The position numbers and the translations under genes are program-made. A stretch of DNA of 64,000 nucleotides from Rhabdonatronobacter sediminivivens (GTDB lineage Bacteria > Pseudomonadota > Alphaproteobacteria > Rhodobacterales > Rhodobacteraceae): contig NZ_JACBXS010000016.1 of assembly GCF_013415485.1 (NCBI RefSeq), forward strand, positions 25,957 through 89,956, in the 5' to 3' direction. Under the pieces are notes generated by a model. The model did not search any database, was not told where the DNA came from, and saw nothing but the letters and a program-made list of their open reading frames with translations. Positions within the stretch are counted from its first letter, which is position 1. The number at the start of each line of letters is the position of its first letter. Positions 29,503 through 38,027 of the stretch are shown here, in pieces.

Positions 29503-30123
29503 TCAGAGGTCCAGCACGCCGATTGCGCCCAGACCGTTGAGGACGAACTGCACCGACAGCGCCGCCAGCAGCATCCCCAGCAGGCGCGTCACCACCATGG
29601 ACCCGGTCCGCCCCAGGGCGCGTTCGATCATTCCGGCGGCCAGGAACAGCACGAAACACAGCGCCACCACCCCCAGCATGATCAGGTTGACGGCCACGAT
29701 CCCGGTCCAGACGCGCCCGGCATCGTTGATCAGCAGGATCATCGCCGCCATGGCGCCCGGTCCGGCAATCAACGGCATGGCCAGGGGAAAGACCGAAGGG
29801 TCCTCAACCACATCGGCGTGACCTTCGCGGCGTTGGGTGCGGCGGTCGAACAGCATGTCCAGCGCAGTCAGGAACAGCAATATCCCCCCGCCGATCTGAA
29901 AGGCGGGCATGGAAATGCCGATGAAGGCCAGAAGCGCATCGCCAAAAAGGCCAAAGACCAGCAGAAGCCCGGCTGCAATGACACAGGCCCGCAGCGCCAC
30001 GCCCCGCCGCTGGGCAGAGGTCATCCCCTGCGTCAGCGCCACGAACAGCGGCGCCAGGCTGATCGGATCGATCACCACCAGAAGGGTGACGAAGGTGGTG
30101 ATCAGAAAGGCGGTTTCAACCAT
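29503..30123 (-). CDS. MarC-family integral membrane protein
   Basis: 206 residues with six hydrophobic helices. The ATG at 30123 (MVETAFLITTFVTLLVVIDP) matches the family start; a longer frame upstream is unsupported. Hallmarks are VVIDPISLAPLF (helix 1), GGGILLFLTALDML (helix 3) and FPLAMPLIAGPGAMAAMILL (helix 4). The MarC/UPF0056 family has no settled function despite the name. It lies 62 bases downstream of the YihY-type gene. Confidence 0.92.
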   Translation of the reverse strand: MVETAFLITTFVTLLVVIDPISLAPLFVALTQGMTSAQRRGVALRACVIAAGLLLVFGLFGDALLAFIGISMPAFQIGGGILLFLTALDMLFDRRTQRREGHADVVEDPSVFPLAMPLIAGPGAMAAMILLINDAGRVWTGIVAVNLIMLGVVALCFVLFLAAGMIERALGRTGSMVVTRLLGMLLAALSVQFVLNGLGAIGVLDL

Positions 30124-30185
30124 GCGATGGCATCCCTGCTGCGAAACTCCAGTCTGCGCCGGAAGCAGTCCCTGGGGAAGGGCGC

Positions 30186-31031
30186 TCAGCCTTTGTTGGC
30201 GCGCCCCTCCAGCACGGCATTGGTCACCCCGCCCAGCAGCACCGCATAGGCGGCGACATAGAACCACAGCAGCATGATGATCACCGCGCCGATGGAGCCA
30301 TAGAGCCGGTTGTAATCGGCAAAATGCGCTAGGTACCAGTTCAATCCGACCGAAGCCCCCAGCAACAATGCCACCGCCACGACGATCCCGGGCCAGAGCA
30401 CCATACCCGGTTCAGCCGCACCATCGCGGTTGGGCCCGTAGCGATAGAACAGTGCCAGCCCCACCACCACCACCGCCAGGGCCACCATCCAGCGCAGGAT
30501 TTCGGCGATCACCGCATAGAACCCGCCCAGCGGCACAAAGGCCAGCACGATGGGCAGCACCACCAGCAGTATCATCGCCGTCACACCGACCGAAACCATG
30601 GCAACGGTCAGCGCCAGCCCGTGCAGGTAAAACATCAACCCGCCGCGCGCCGGCAGGCCATAAACCGCCGTCAGCCCGCGCGACAGCCCCCCCACGCCCA
30701 GACGCGCCGACCACAGCGCGATTGCCAGCGACAGAAGCGATGTCCAGCCCAGGGTCGATTCATGGGTCTGCATCAGCCCCTGAAGCTGCGCGCCGATAAG
30801 GTCCACGGCCTCGGGTGGCAGCAGTTCGGAATAGTCCCGGAACGCGGTTTCGATGATCTCGGGGTCCGCGAAATAGCCGAAGACTGACACCAGCGCGGCC
30901 AGGGCCGGGAACAGGGCAAATATCCCGTAGAATGCAACGCCGGCGGCGGCCAGATCAATCCGGCGCGCCCCCATTGTATCATTGACCGCGAGGAGTGTCC
31001 GGACCGCGGGTGCAATCCGGCCCAAAGTCAC
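30186..31031 (-). CDS. YihY/BrkB-family membrane protein
   Basis: 281 residues with about six membrane helices. Conserved AAAGVAFYGIFALFPALAAL lies in the first helix, LSRGLTAVYGLPARGG near 115, and the family-typical YGSIGAVIIMLLWFYVAAYA near 245. It starts with GTG at 31031, overlapping the stop of the H-NS-like gene (GTGA), so the two are translationally coupled. The family was once annotated as RNase BN, which is not supported. Function is unknown. Confidence 0.93.
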   Translation of the reverse strand: MTLGRIAPAVRTLLAVNDTMGARRIDLAAAGVAFYGIFALFPALAALVSVFGYFADPEIIETAFRDYSELLPPEAVDLIGAQLQGLMQTHESTLGWTSLLSLAIALWSARLGVGGLSRGLTAVYGLPARGGLMFYLHGLALTVAMVSVGVTAMILLVVLPIVLAFVPLGGFYAVIAEILRWMVALAVVVVGLALFYRYGPNRDGAAEPGMVLWPGIVVAVALLLGASVGLNWYLAHFADYNRLYGSIGAVIIMLLWFYVAAYAVLLGGVTNAVLEGRANKG

Positions 31032-31345
31032 TGCGCGATGGCCAGGTCGCCCAGGGATTTGCCTTCGGCAAGCGCGGCCTCAATCCATTTCGGCCGCCGT
31101 CCACGCCCGGTCCATGTCTGGCTGGGATCAGCAGGGTTGACGAATTTCGGAGGCAACCCGCTGCGCGATTTCTTGCCGCCGGACTTCAGAAGTTCCGCAA
31201 GGGAGAATCCTTTCTCACGTGCGAGTGATTCCACCTCGGCAAGAGCGGCGATCTTTTCGCGGTCCTTGTAGGTTTCGATTGCCTTTTCCACATCCCGGCG
31301 CAGCTTCTTCAGCTCTTCCAGCGACATTTGATTCAGGTCGTTCAT
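31028..31345 (-). CDS. H-NS-family DNA-binding protein (HvrA-like)
   Basis: 105 residues. The N-terminal coiled-coil oligomerisation region spans about 5-45 (MSLEELKKLRRDVEKAIETY). The C-terminal DNA-binding core TWTGRGRRPKWIEAAL (about 77-92) holds the conserved GRGRRP AT-hook-like loop. Size and layout match HvrA of Rhodobacter, a nucleoid protein regulating photosynthesis and nitrogen genes. GGAG lies 7 bases before ATG 31345, so this start was preferred to one at 31351. It overlaps the YihY gene by four bases. Confidence 0.93.
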   Translation of the reverse strand: MNDLNQMSLEELKKLRRDVEKAIETYKDREKIAALAEVESLAREKGFSLAELLKSGGKKSRSGLPPKFVNPADPSQTWTGRGRRPKWIEAALAEGKSLGDLAIAQ

Positions 31346-31472
31346 TCTCATGCTCCGAATTTCCATGCCTGTAGCATTGAACAACCCCGGGCGATTTGTA
31401 AAGACCGCCCACGCGGATTTGCGCGGGGAATTGCCAACCGGCCCTGCAGGAATTACGGAGGCGCAGACCGGG

Positions 31473-32390
31473 TCATTCTCCGCGCCAGCATTTCAGGACA
31501 TAGCGGCTGGTCATCAGATCCAGATGCGCCCCGCCGCCATTCTTGGCGATGGTGATCTCCGTGTCCGCATTGCGCGCGAAGAGCCCGTTCGGGACGTCGT
31601 AATAATCGGCGCGAATCGCATCGCGGGTGATGGTGCCCGCGGCCAGCGGGATCTTCAATTCGCCGATATGGTCCAGGGTGGTGGCGCGGCTGTCCACGAA
31701 CACCGTGGCGCGGCGCAGGGCGGTGTCATCGACCTCGCGCATGTCGGGGCGGTAGGCGCCGATCAGGTCCAGATGCTGCCCGGGCTGCAGCCAGTCGCCC
31801 TGGACCACGGGTGTGGTGGACATGGTGGCGGTGCAGATGATGTCGGCGCCGCGCACGGCCGCCTCCAGGTCCGGGGCGAAACGGGCATTGGCATGGCGCG
31901 CGGCCAGGGCGCGGGCGGCATCGGGGCTGCGGTTCCAGATGGAGAATTGCGCATCCGGAAACAAAGCGCCGTAGGCTTCGATCATGTTGGCGCCGACGGT
32001 GCCCGCGCCGACAATGGTAATGTTGCGGCTGTCGGCGCGGGCCAGCAGGCTGGCGGCATAGAGGCTGTCCCCGGCGGTTTTCCATTTGGTGACCAGATGG
32101 AAATCGACAATCGCCTCCAGCGTTCCGTCGCTGTCGGAATAAAGATTGACGGCCCCGTTGACCATGGGCTTTCCGGCGCCCGGGTTTCGGGGGAAAATGG
32201 TGGCGGTCTTTACCGCGCTGCCCAGGCCGTCGATCCAGGCCGCGCGGGACAGCAGCGTATCCGGATCGCGGTAAAGAAAGGTGTCGCCGATTTCAGCGCG
32301 CGGCAATTGGTGCCCTTCGGCAAAGGCTTTCAGCAAAGCCCGCCAGCTCATGCGGGATTCGACCTCGGGTCCGATGATCTCGATTTCCAT
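31473..32390 (-). CDS. Ornithine cyclodeaminase / mu-crystallin family protein
   Basis: 305 residues. NAD-binding Rossmann motif ITIVGAGTVGANMIEAYG is near residue 127, and the upstream substrate segment includes ATIFPRNPGAGKPMVNGAVN. The C-terminal KNGGGAHLDLMTSRYV is typical. The family includes ornithine cyclodeaminase, alanine dehydrogenase and ketimine reductases, so the substrate is undefined here. It lies 36 bases downstream of the YaiI-type gene, same strand. Confidence 0.88.
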   Translation of the reverse strand: MEIEIIGPEVESRMSWRALLKAFAEGHQLPRAEIGDTFLYRDPDTLLSRAAWIDGLGSAVKTATIFPRNPGAGKPMVNGAVNLYSDSDGTLEAIVDFHLVTKWKTAGDSLYAASLLARADSRNITIVGAGTVGANMIEAYGALFPDAQFSIWNRSPDAARALAARHANARFAPDLEAAVRGADIICTATMSTTPVVQGDWLQPGQHLDLIGAYRPDMREVDDTALRRATVFVDSRATTLDHIGELKIPLAAGTITRDAIRADYYDVPNGLFARNADTEITIAKNGGGAHLDLMTSRYVLKCWRGE

Positions 32391-32426
32391 TCGGGCTATC
32401 CTTTTTTGCCAGAGAAATGCCAGGGG

Positions 32427-32879
32427 TCAACCGCCTGCGCGCCGGAGTGCATTGTCCAGCGCCCGCGAAAAGCGCGCGCGGTCGGATCTGGAAAAGGCCT
32501 TGCCGCCGCGCTGCACCCGCATGGGGTCGGCGGCGCGCAGATCGGCCATCAGATCGCGCGTGGCCAGAACATTGCCGATATTGGCCGCCGTCAGCGCGCT
32601 GCCATCATGGCGCAAGACCTGCGCGCCCGCGGCCACGGCCTTTGCGGCCAGCGGGATGTCATCGGTCACCACCACATCGCCCGCCGCGGCGTGATCGGCG
32701 ATCCATTTGTCGGCCACATCGGCCCCCTGATCCACATAGACCATGCGCACCAGCGGATTGGCCGAAGGCCGCAGCCCGCCATTTGTCACCAGCACCAGCG
32801 GGACGCGGTGGCGGTTGGCGACAGCCTCGGCCTCGGCCCGGACGGGGCAGGCGTCGGCATCCACATAGATCGTGGTCAC
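32427..32879 (-). CDS. YaiI/YqxD-family (DUF188) protein
   Basis: 150 residues, the usual length. The PIN-like fold starts with [19 protein letters not shown], continues with [13 protein letters not shown] (acidic pair), and the RRGG-type C-terminal block appears as [20 protein letters not shown]. Members are predicted nucleases with no demonstrated substrate. It starts 3 bases after the fghA stop, so the two are co-transcribed. Confidence 0.94.
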   Translation of the reverse strand: MTTIYVDADACPVRAEAEAVANRHRVPLVLVTNGGLRPSANPLVRMVYVDQGADVADKWIADHAAAGDVVVTDDIPLAAKAVAAGAQVLRHDGSALTAANIGNVLATRDLMADLRAADPMRVQRGGKAFSRSDRARFSRALDNALRRAGG

Positions 32880-32882
32880 GCC

Positions 32883-33713
32883 CTATCGGCCCAGGGCGCG
32901 GGCGTGAAACCGGATATGGCTGGCCATGAAGCTGGAGACAAAGAAATAGCTGTGGTCATAGCCCGCCTGCATCCGGAAGGTGCCGGGCTGGCGGCGCGCG
33001 GCCATGGCCTGGGCCAGGGCTTCGGGCATCAGCAGGTCCAGGAACTGATCCGCGCTGCCCTGATCCACCAGCACCTCACCATCAAAGCCCTGGCTCTGCA
33101 TCAGCAGTGTGGCGTCATGGGCGGCCCAAGGGGCCTCATCCGCGCCCAGATAGGCCGCAAACTGCTTGCGCCCCCAGTCGCTGGCGGTCGGATGCGCAAT
33201 CGGCGCAAAGGCCGAGACCGAGGCATACCGCCCCGGCAGCGACATCGCCAGCGTCAGCGCCCCGTGCCCGCCCATGGAATGCCCGGTGATCGCCTGCGCG
33301 CCCTCATCCAGCGGGAAATTGTTGAACAGCACGCGCGGCAGTTCGTCGGCCACATAATCCCACATGCGGAACTGCGGCGCCCAAGGGGCCTGCGTGGCAT
33401 TGACATAGAACCCTGCGCCCTGGCCCAGATCATAGGCGTCATCATCAGCCACGCCCTCGCCCCGGGGCGAGGTATCGGGGAAGACCAGCGCCAGCCCCCG
33501 CCGCGCGGCATGTTCCTGCGCGCCCGCCTTGACCATGGCGTTTTCATGGGTGCAGGTCAGGCCTGAAAGAAACCACAGCACCGGCACGGGGCGGTGCTGC
33601 GCCTGCGGCGGCAGGAACAGGCCGAAGGTCATCTCACCGCCCGTGGCCTGGGACTGGTGGGTATAGACACCCTGCACACCGCCAAAGGCGCGGTTTTCCG
33701 AAACTGTCTTCAT
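32883..33713 (-). CDS. fghA: S-formylglutathione hydrolase
   Basis: Esterase D-type serine hydrolase that completes glutathione-dependent formaldehyde oxidation to formate. It has 276 residues. VLWFLSGLTCTHEN and the nucleophile elbow GHSMGGHGAL (Ser, near residue 146) are present. Asp in VDQGSADQFL (near 223) and His in GYDHSYFFVSSF (near 257) complete the triad. The partner S-(hydroxymethyl)glutathione dehydrogenase is not in the window. Formaldehyde detoxification would suit an organism with methylated-amine metabolism, as hinted at 38-46 kb. Confidence 0.96.
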   Translation of the reverse strand: MKTVSENRAFGGVQGVYTHQSQATGGEMTFGLFLPPQAQHRPVPVLWFLSGLTCTHENAMVKAGAQEHAARRGLALVFPDTSPRGEGVADDDAYDLGQGAGFYVNATQAPWAPQFRMWDYVADELPRVLFNNFPLDEGAQAITGHSMGGHGALTLAMSLPGRYASVSAFAPIAHPTASDWGRKQFAAYLGADEAPWAAHDATLLMQSQGFDGEVLVDQGSADQFLDLLMPEALAQAMAARRQPGTFRMQAGYDHSYFFVSSFMASHIRFHARALGR

Positions 33714-33743
33714 GGGGACCTCCGATGCTTTGGCGCGGTTCTG

Positions 33744-34673
33744 TCAGAAGCCGCTGACCCATGCAATGATGACGGGAATGGTGGCTATGCTGATGACGGT
33801 GGAAATCAGGATCGCTGCCGACACCCGCGCCGGCCCCACCTGATACTGCTGCGCCAGGATGAACACATTGCCGGCCACCGGCAGGGCCGAGGCCGCGATC
33901 ATCACCCCCGCCGTCACCGGGTCAACGCGAAAGATCACCAGCGTTGCCAGCGCCACCAGGGCGGGATGCAGCACCAGCTTGCCGAAACACAGCCAACTGA
34001 CGATGCCCAGCCGCTCGGCCCGCTTGTCGGCCAGCGAAGCGCCGATGGCAAACAGCGCGCAGGGCGTGGCCGCCGCCCCCAGCAGCACCATGAAGTCGTT
34101 GATCGTGCCCGGCAGCGGCACGCCACTGGCGGACCATAGCAGACCCAGCGCCATGGACATGACCATCGGGTTCTTCCCCACCGCGCGCAGCAGGATGCCC
34201 GGCAGTTCGGGGCTGATCCGCCCTTCACGCGCAAAGGTGATCAGCATGGTGAAGAGCGACGAAAAGACAATCAGGTCAATTGTCAGGATCATCAGCACCG
34301 CCGGAACCGACTCCGGGCCCAGCAGCACCACCAGCATCGGCACCCCCAGAAACCCGGTATTGCCGATGGTGGCGGTATGCGCCTCGATCGTGGCTTCGGA
34401 CAGCGGGCGGCGGCGCAGGAACGCCACCCCCATCACCAGCGCGTAAAGCACCAGACACGCCCACAGATAAGCCGAAAACGCCCGCATCTGGAACAGATCG
34501 CCCAGGCTCAGATTCGCCGCAAAGCCGAACAGCATGGCCGATAGCGCAAAGTAGAAGACGAATTTCGTCAGCCAGGCCGTGGCCTCGGGGCCAAAGGCAC
34601 CCGCCCGCCCGGCGCCGAAGCCCAGGCCAATCACCGCAAAGAACGGCAGTGTCTTGAGGAAGATCTCAACCAT
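33744..34673 (-). CDS. AEC-family (auxin efflux carrier-like) transporter
   Basis: 309 residues, about ten hydrophobic helices in two halves. It starts MVEIFLKTLPFFAVIGLGFG at ATG 34673; a GTG two codons upstream is an alternative. Family blocks: NTGFLGVPMLVVLLG (near 110) and the second-half ASALPVAGNVFILAQQY (near 265). Bacterial AEC proteins export or import small organic acids such as malonate or malate. The TetR regulator gene is divergent (102-base gap), suggesting that it controls this transporter. Confidence 0.9.
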   Translation of the reverse strand: MVEIFLKTLPFFAVIGLGFGAGRAGAFGPEATAWLTKFVFYFALSAMLFGFAANLSLGDLFQMRAFSAYLWACLVLYALVMGVAFLRRRPLSEATIEAHTATIGNTGFLGVPMLVVLLGPESVPAVLMILTIDLIVFSSLFTMLITFAREGRISPELPGILLRAVGKNPMVMSMALGLLWSASGVPLPGTINDFMVLLGAAATPCALFAIGASLADKRAERLGIVSWLCFGKLVLHPALVALATLVIFRVDPVTAGVMIAASALPVAGNVFILAQQYQVGPARVSAAILISTVISIATIPVIIAWVSGF

Positions 34674-34713
34674 GGTCACATCGCCGTTAGCAGAAGCCCC
34701 GGCGCTCTACCAG

Positions 34714-34726
34714 AACCTGACAGGGT
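34714..34726. promoter_or_regulatory. Possible TetR operator in AEC/TetR divergent gap
   Basis: The dyad CCTG-A-CAGG (34716-34724), extended to A-A-CCTGACAGG-G-T, lies in the 102-base gap between the AEC transporter and the tetR-type gene, where an autoregulatory operator is expected. The arms are short, so this is only a candidate. Confidence 0.25.
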
Positions 34727-34775
34727 TTTACCTGCCGTCCGAAGCGACTATGCTGCCCCCGAAGCCGGAGGCAAG

Positions 34776-35417
34776 ATGACATTCGCAGCACCCCGCCTGC
34801 GCAAGGGGCGGAAATTCGAACAGGTGGTCGAAGGCGCGCGCGCGGTCTTCATGGCGGCCGGCTATGATGGCGCCAGCGTGGACGAAATCGCCCGCGTGGC
34901 CGGCGTTTCAAAGGCAACCCTCTATAGCTATTTCCCGGACAAGCAGGTGCTGTTTACCGAAGTCGCCCGCCGCGAATGCCTGCGCCAGGCCGATGAAGCG
35001 CATGAGTTGATCGACTCCGCCGCCCCGCCCGCCAAGGTGCTGGACGCGGTCGCCCGCCGGATCATCGCGTTCTACACATCGGATTTCGGCCGCAACATGT
35101 TCCGCATCTGCGTGTCCGAGGTCGACCGCTTCCCCGAACTGGGCCAGCGTTTCTACGACAGCGGCCCGCAATTGGCCCGTGAACGGTTGGGCGGCTATCT
35201 GCAAGCGGCCACGGCACGCGGAGAGCTTGCCATCGACGACATCGACCTGGCCGCCGACCAGTTCCTGCAACTGTGCCATGTGGATCTGATGGACCGCGTG
35301 GCCTGCCAGGTTCAGCTCAGCTTCACCGGGGCCGAGGTTGATCGCGTGGTGCAGGGGGCGGTGCGGATGTTCCTGGCCTGCTACGGTACCGGCAGCGCAG
35401 CAGGGCAGGGGGCGTAG
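34776..35417 (+). CDS. TetR/AcrR-family transcriptional regulator
   Basis: 213 residues. The helix-turn-helix spans about residues 15-60: GARAVFMAAGYDGASVDEIA followed by RVAGVSKATLYSYFPDKQVL, the TetR signature. The C-terminal ligand domain is of the AefR-like type (NMFRICVSEVDRFPELGQRF and QLCHVDLMDRV). It is divergent from the AEC transporter, its most likely target. The inducer is unknown. Confidence 0.95.
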   Translation: MTFAAPRLRKGRKFEQVVEGARAVFMAAGYDGASVDEIARVAGVSKATLYSYFPDKQVLFTEVARRECLRQADEAHELIDSAAPPAKVLDAVARRIIAFYTSDFGRNMFRICVSEVDRFPELGQRFYDSGPQLARERLGGYLQAATARGELAIDDIDLAADQFLQLCHVDLMDRVACQVQLSFTGAEVDRVVQGAVRMFLACYGTGSAAGQGA

Positions 35418-35433
35418 AGCGCGCCCCCGGGGG

Positions 35434-35473
35434 GGACGGCCCGCTTGCGGAGCCGTCCGGGGGCAGAGCCCCC
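35434..35473. terminator. Tandem hairpins between convergent tetR-type gene and guaA
   Basis: Two stems, GGACGGC/GCCGTCC (35434-35440 with 35452-35458) and GGGGGC-AGA-GCCCCC (35459-35473), sit in the 122-base gap between convergent genes. There is no T-run. They probably act as a shared transcript end for both directions. Confidence 0.45.
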
Positions 35474-35539
35474 AACCCGCGCGCAGCGCCAGAAGGCTTG
35501 CGCGCGGAACGCGCGCTCCGCTGGCTCAGCTCCGAAAGG

Positions 35540-37108
35540 TCATTCCCATTCGATCGTCCCCGGCGGCTTCGAGGTGATGTCATATGTCACTCGGTTGATC
35601 CCGCGCACCTCGCCCACCAGCCGCGTAGCCGTTTCCGACAGGAATTCGTGGCTGAACGGATAGTAATCCGCCGTCATCCCGTCCACCGATGTCACCGCGC
35701 GCAGCGCGCAGGCAAAGTCATAGGTCCGCCCGTCGCCCATCACCCCCACGGTACGCACCGGCAGGATGGCGACAAACGCCTGCCAGATCTCGTCATAAAG
35801 CCCGTGCTTGCGGATCTGGTCGATGAAAACCGCATCCGCCCGGCGCAGGATCTCCAGCTTCTCGCGCGTGATCTCGCCGGGGCAGCGGATCGCCAGCCCC
35901 GGTCCGGGGAAGGGGTGGCGGCCGATGAAGCTCGGCGGCAGGCCCAATTCGCGGCCCAGCGCACGCACCTCGTCCTTGAACAGCTCGCGCAGCGGCTCCA
36001 CCAGCTTCAGGCCCATCTTCTCGGGCAGACCACCGACATTGTGATGGCTCTTGATCGTCACCGACGGCCCGCCGCTGAACGAGACACTTTCGATCACATC
36101 CGGATAGAGCGTCCCCTGCGCCAGAAACGCCGCCCCTTCGATCCCGTCGGCGTAATGCTGGAACACGTCGATGAACAATCGCCCGATGGTCTTGCGCTTT
36201 GTTTCCGGATCGGAAATACCCTCCAGCGCCGACAGGAAGCGTTCGGATTCATCGGCATGGATCAGCGGGATGTTGTAATGGTCGCGGAACATGGTGACCA
36301 CTTCCTCGGCCTCGCCCAGCCGCAGCAGCCCGTGGTCCACAAAGACGCAGGTCAGCTGGTCGCCGATGGCCTCGTGGATCAGCACCGCGGCCACGGAACT
36401 GTCCACGCCGCCCGACAGCCCGCAGATGACCTTGGCGTCGCCCACCTGTTCGCGGATGCGCGCCACCGCCTCGGCCCGGTAGGCGCCCATGGTCCAGTCG
36501 CCGCTGAACCCGGCCAGACGCACGAAGTTTTCCAGCAGCTTGCGGCCGTTGGGGGTGTGGTGCACCTCGGGGTGGAACTGCACGGCATAGAAATGCCGCG
36601 CCGGGTCCGCCACCATGGCCAGCGGCGCACCGCCGGAGGTTCCGATCACCTCGAACCCAGGCGCCAGGCGTGTGACCCGGTCGCCATGGCTCATCCAGAC
36701 TTCCTCGCGCCCGGCGGCGAACAGCCCGTGGAAGATCCCGTCACCCTTGTGCCCCGGCGCGGGTTCGACAAAGGCGCGCCCGAACTCGGCATGGTGCCCG
36801 CCTTCGACGGCACCGCCCAGTTGCACCATCATCACCTGCTGGCCATAGCAGATGCCCAGCACTGGCACCCCCATGGCAAACAGCGCCTCCGGCGCGCGCG
36901 GGCTGCCCGGGCGCGTCACCGAATCCGGCCCCCCTGACAGGATCACCGCCTGGGGCGCACGCTCGGCCAGCAGCGCCTCGGTCACCTTCTGATAGGGGTG
37001 GATTTCGCAATAGACATTCAGCTCACGCAGGCGGCGCGCGATCAGCTGCGTCACCTGGCTGCCGAAATCGACGACAAGAAGAAGATCATGGGATGCGCTC
37101 TGGGTCAT
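35540..37108 (-). CDS. guaA: GMP synthase (glutamine-hydrolysing)
   Basis: Converts XMP to GMP using glutamine. It has 522 residues. The class I glutamine amidotransferase domain (about 1-195) has the nucleophile in [10 protein letters not shown], plus [10 protein letters not shown] (His, Glu). The ATP pyrophosphatase domain starts with the PP-loop [12 protein letters not shown] (about 225), and the C-terminal dimerisation domain ends KPPGTIEWE. The ATG at 37108 gives [18 protein letters not shown]. The frame is open 77 codons further upstream, but that part lacks similarity. No clear ribosome-binding site is seen. Confidence 0.98.
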   Translation of the reverse strand: MTQSASHDLLLVVDFGSQVTQLIARRLRELNVYCEIHPYQKVTEALLAERAPQAVILSGGPDSVTRPGSPRAPEALFAMGVPVLGICYGQQVMMVQLGGAVEGGHHAEFGRAFVEPAPGHKGDGIFHGLFAAGREEVWMSHGDRVTRLAPGFEVIGTSGGAPLAMVADPARHFYAVQFHPEVHHTPNGRKLLENFVRLAGFSGDWTMGAYRAEAVARIREQVGDAKVICGLSGGVDSSVAAVLIHEAIGDQLTCVFVDHGLLRLGEAEEVVTMFRDHYNIPLIHADESERFLSALEGISDPETKRKTIGRLFIDVFQHYADGIEGAAFLAQGTLYPDVIESVSFSGGPSVTIKSHHNVGGLPEKMGLKLVEPLRELFKDEVRALGRELGLPPSFIGRHPFPGPGLAIRCPGEITREKLEILRRADAVFIDQIRKHGLYDEIWQAFVAILPVRTVGVMGDGRTYDFACALRAVTSVDGMTADYYPFSHEFLSETATRLVGEVRGINRVTYDITSKPPGTIEWE

Positions 37109-37145
37109 GGCAGTGCCATAGGCCGCGCGCGCGCCCTGCGCAAGA

Positions 37146-37337
37146 TCATCCTCTCGCCAGCACCTGCCACGCGTCGATCTCCTCTGCGCACAGCAGGGCC
37201 CTGACCCGTGGGATCTGCGGGTCCTGCTCAACCAGCGCCTTCTCGCGCAACAGGCAGGCCTGTTCGGGCGCGGCGTCGAATGCCTGATCGATTCGGAACC
37301 GCAGCACCTGACCCGCTTCCAGCCGATGCTGCAGCAC
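37146..37337 (-). CDS. Small uncharacterised protein upstream of guaA
   Basis: 63 residues if started at the GTG at 37337, which has GGGGAAGGG about 7 bases upstream; a TTG at 37394 would add 19 residues. Sequence features: [20 protein letters not shown], then a helical, acidic C-terminus ([20 protein letters not shown]). It has neither signal peptide nor membrane helix. Balanced amino-acid composition, unlike chance frames here, argues that it is real. It ends 37 bases before guaA, same strand. I do not recognise the family. Confidence 0.6.
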   Translation of the reverse strand: MLQHRLEAGQVLRFRIDQAFDAAPEQACLLREKALVEQDPQIPRVRALLCAEEIDAWQVLARG

Positions 37338-38027
37338 ACTCAAACCCTTCCCCTTGCCTACATGGTGTTCGCCACCTGATACAAGCTTCCGCAATGTGAG
37401 GCGCGGGGCAGCGATGCGGGACCTTTCTGCCGTTGGTCATTGGGCGCGAAGCCGCGCTGCGTCGGGCCGCGGTGCGGCGATCCGTGCTGTGAGCTATCGT
37501 GTTTCATGGCAGCCAGATCCGTGAAACTTCCAGGCTATGCAGTTGTGGCAGCCAAGTCGCCGTGCCGGGGGGCGGCCTGGCGAGGCGCGGCGGGCTGACG
37601 CCCTTGATTCCGCGCCGGGAAGCGACCGCTCAGGGCTCCAATCCGTCACACGGTGTCTTGTGTCGGGAGCCTGCCAGTAGAAGCGCACACGCTCCGGCCC
37701 CAGCCGCAGTGACGTAGGGAAGCGGTCCGCGCCAGGTGCTGCAAGACAGGCGCGCAGACCCGCCTTGCGGCCGTCGACTGCAGGCTGGTCCCGGTTCGGC
37801 TTGTCCGGGCATGAAAACCGCAACGTCATGGGGGGCTGCTCGCTGTGCTTGCGCCGTCAACTCCTGCCGGAAGCGTGTCGTGCCGATCGGGAAGCGCTGG
37901 GCGGGTGATGTCGCTTTTGGCGGTCAAACGGCGCAAACCGGCGGCGCTGCGGTGCAGTGTCTGCGTATGACAGGGAAAACACAGCCGCCCGGACGTCCGG
38001 CGCGGATCAGCGAAGGGGTTTGTGGTC
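37338..38027. other. 690-base gene-poor gap before the MttB-like gene
   Basis: Between the small minus-strand gene and the plus-strand MttB-like gene I find no convincing gene. Frames of 60-110 codons exist on both strands (for example 37494-37829 minus) but have Arg/Ala/Pro-biased composition and no family resemblance. I looked for a cobalamin riboswitch, which would suit a corrinoid system, and found no B12-box pattern. The gap may hold regulatory DNA or a decayed gene. Confidence 0.35.

Noticed and set aside
37109..37339. 77-codon upstream extension of guaA
   Set aside because: The frame is open but Arg/Cys-rich without similarity, and it overlaps a more plausible small gene in another frame; GMP synthase normally starts at the chosen ATG.
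37338..38027. Cobalamin riboswitch before the MttB-like gene
   Set aside because: Short look-alike pieces (GGAGCCTGCCAG) occur, but the conserved core and B12-box arrangement are absent on both strands.
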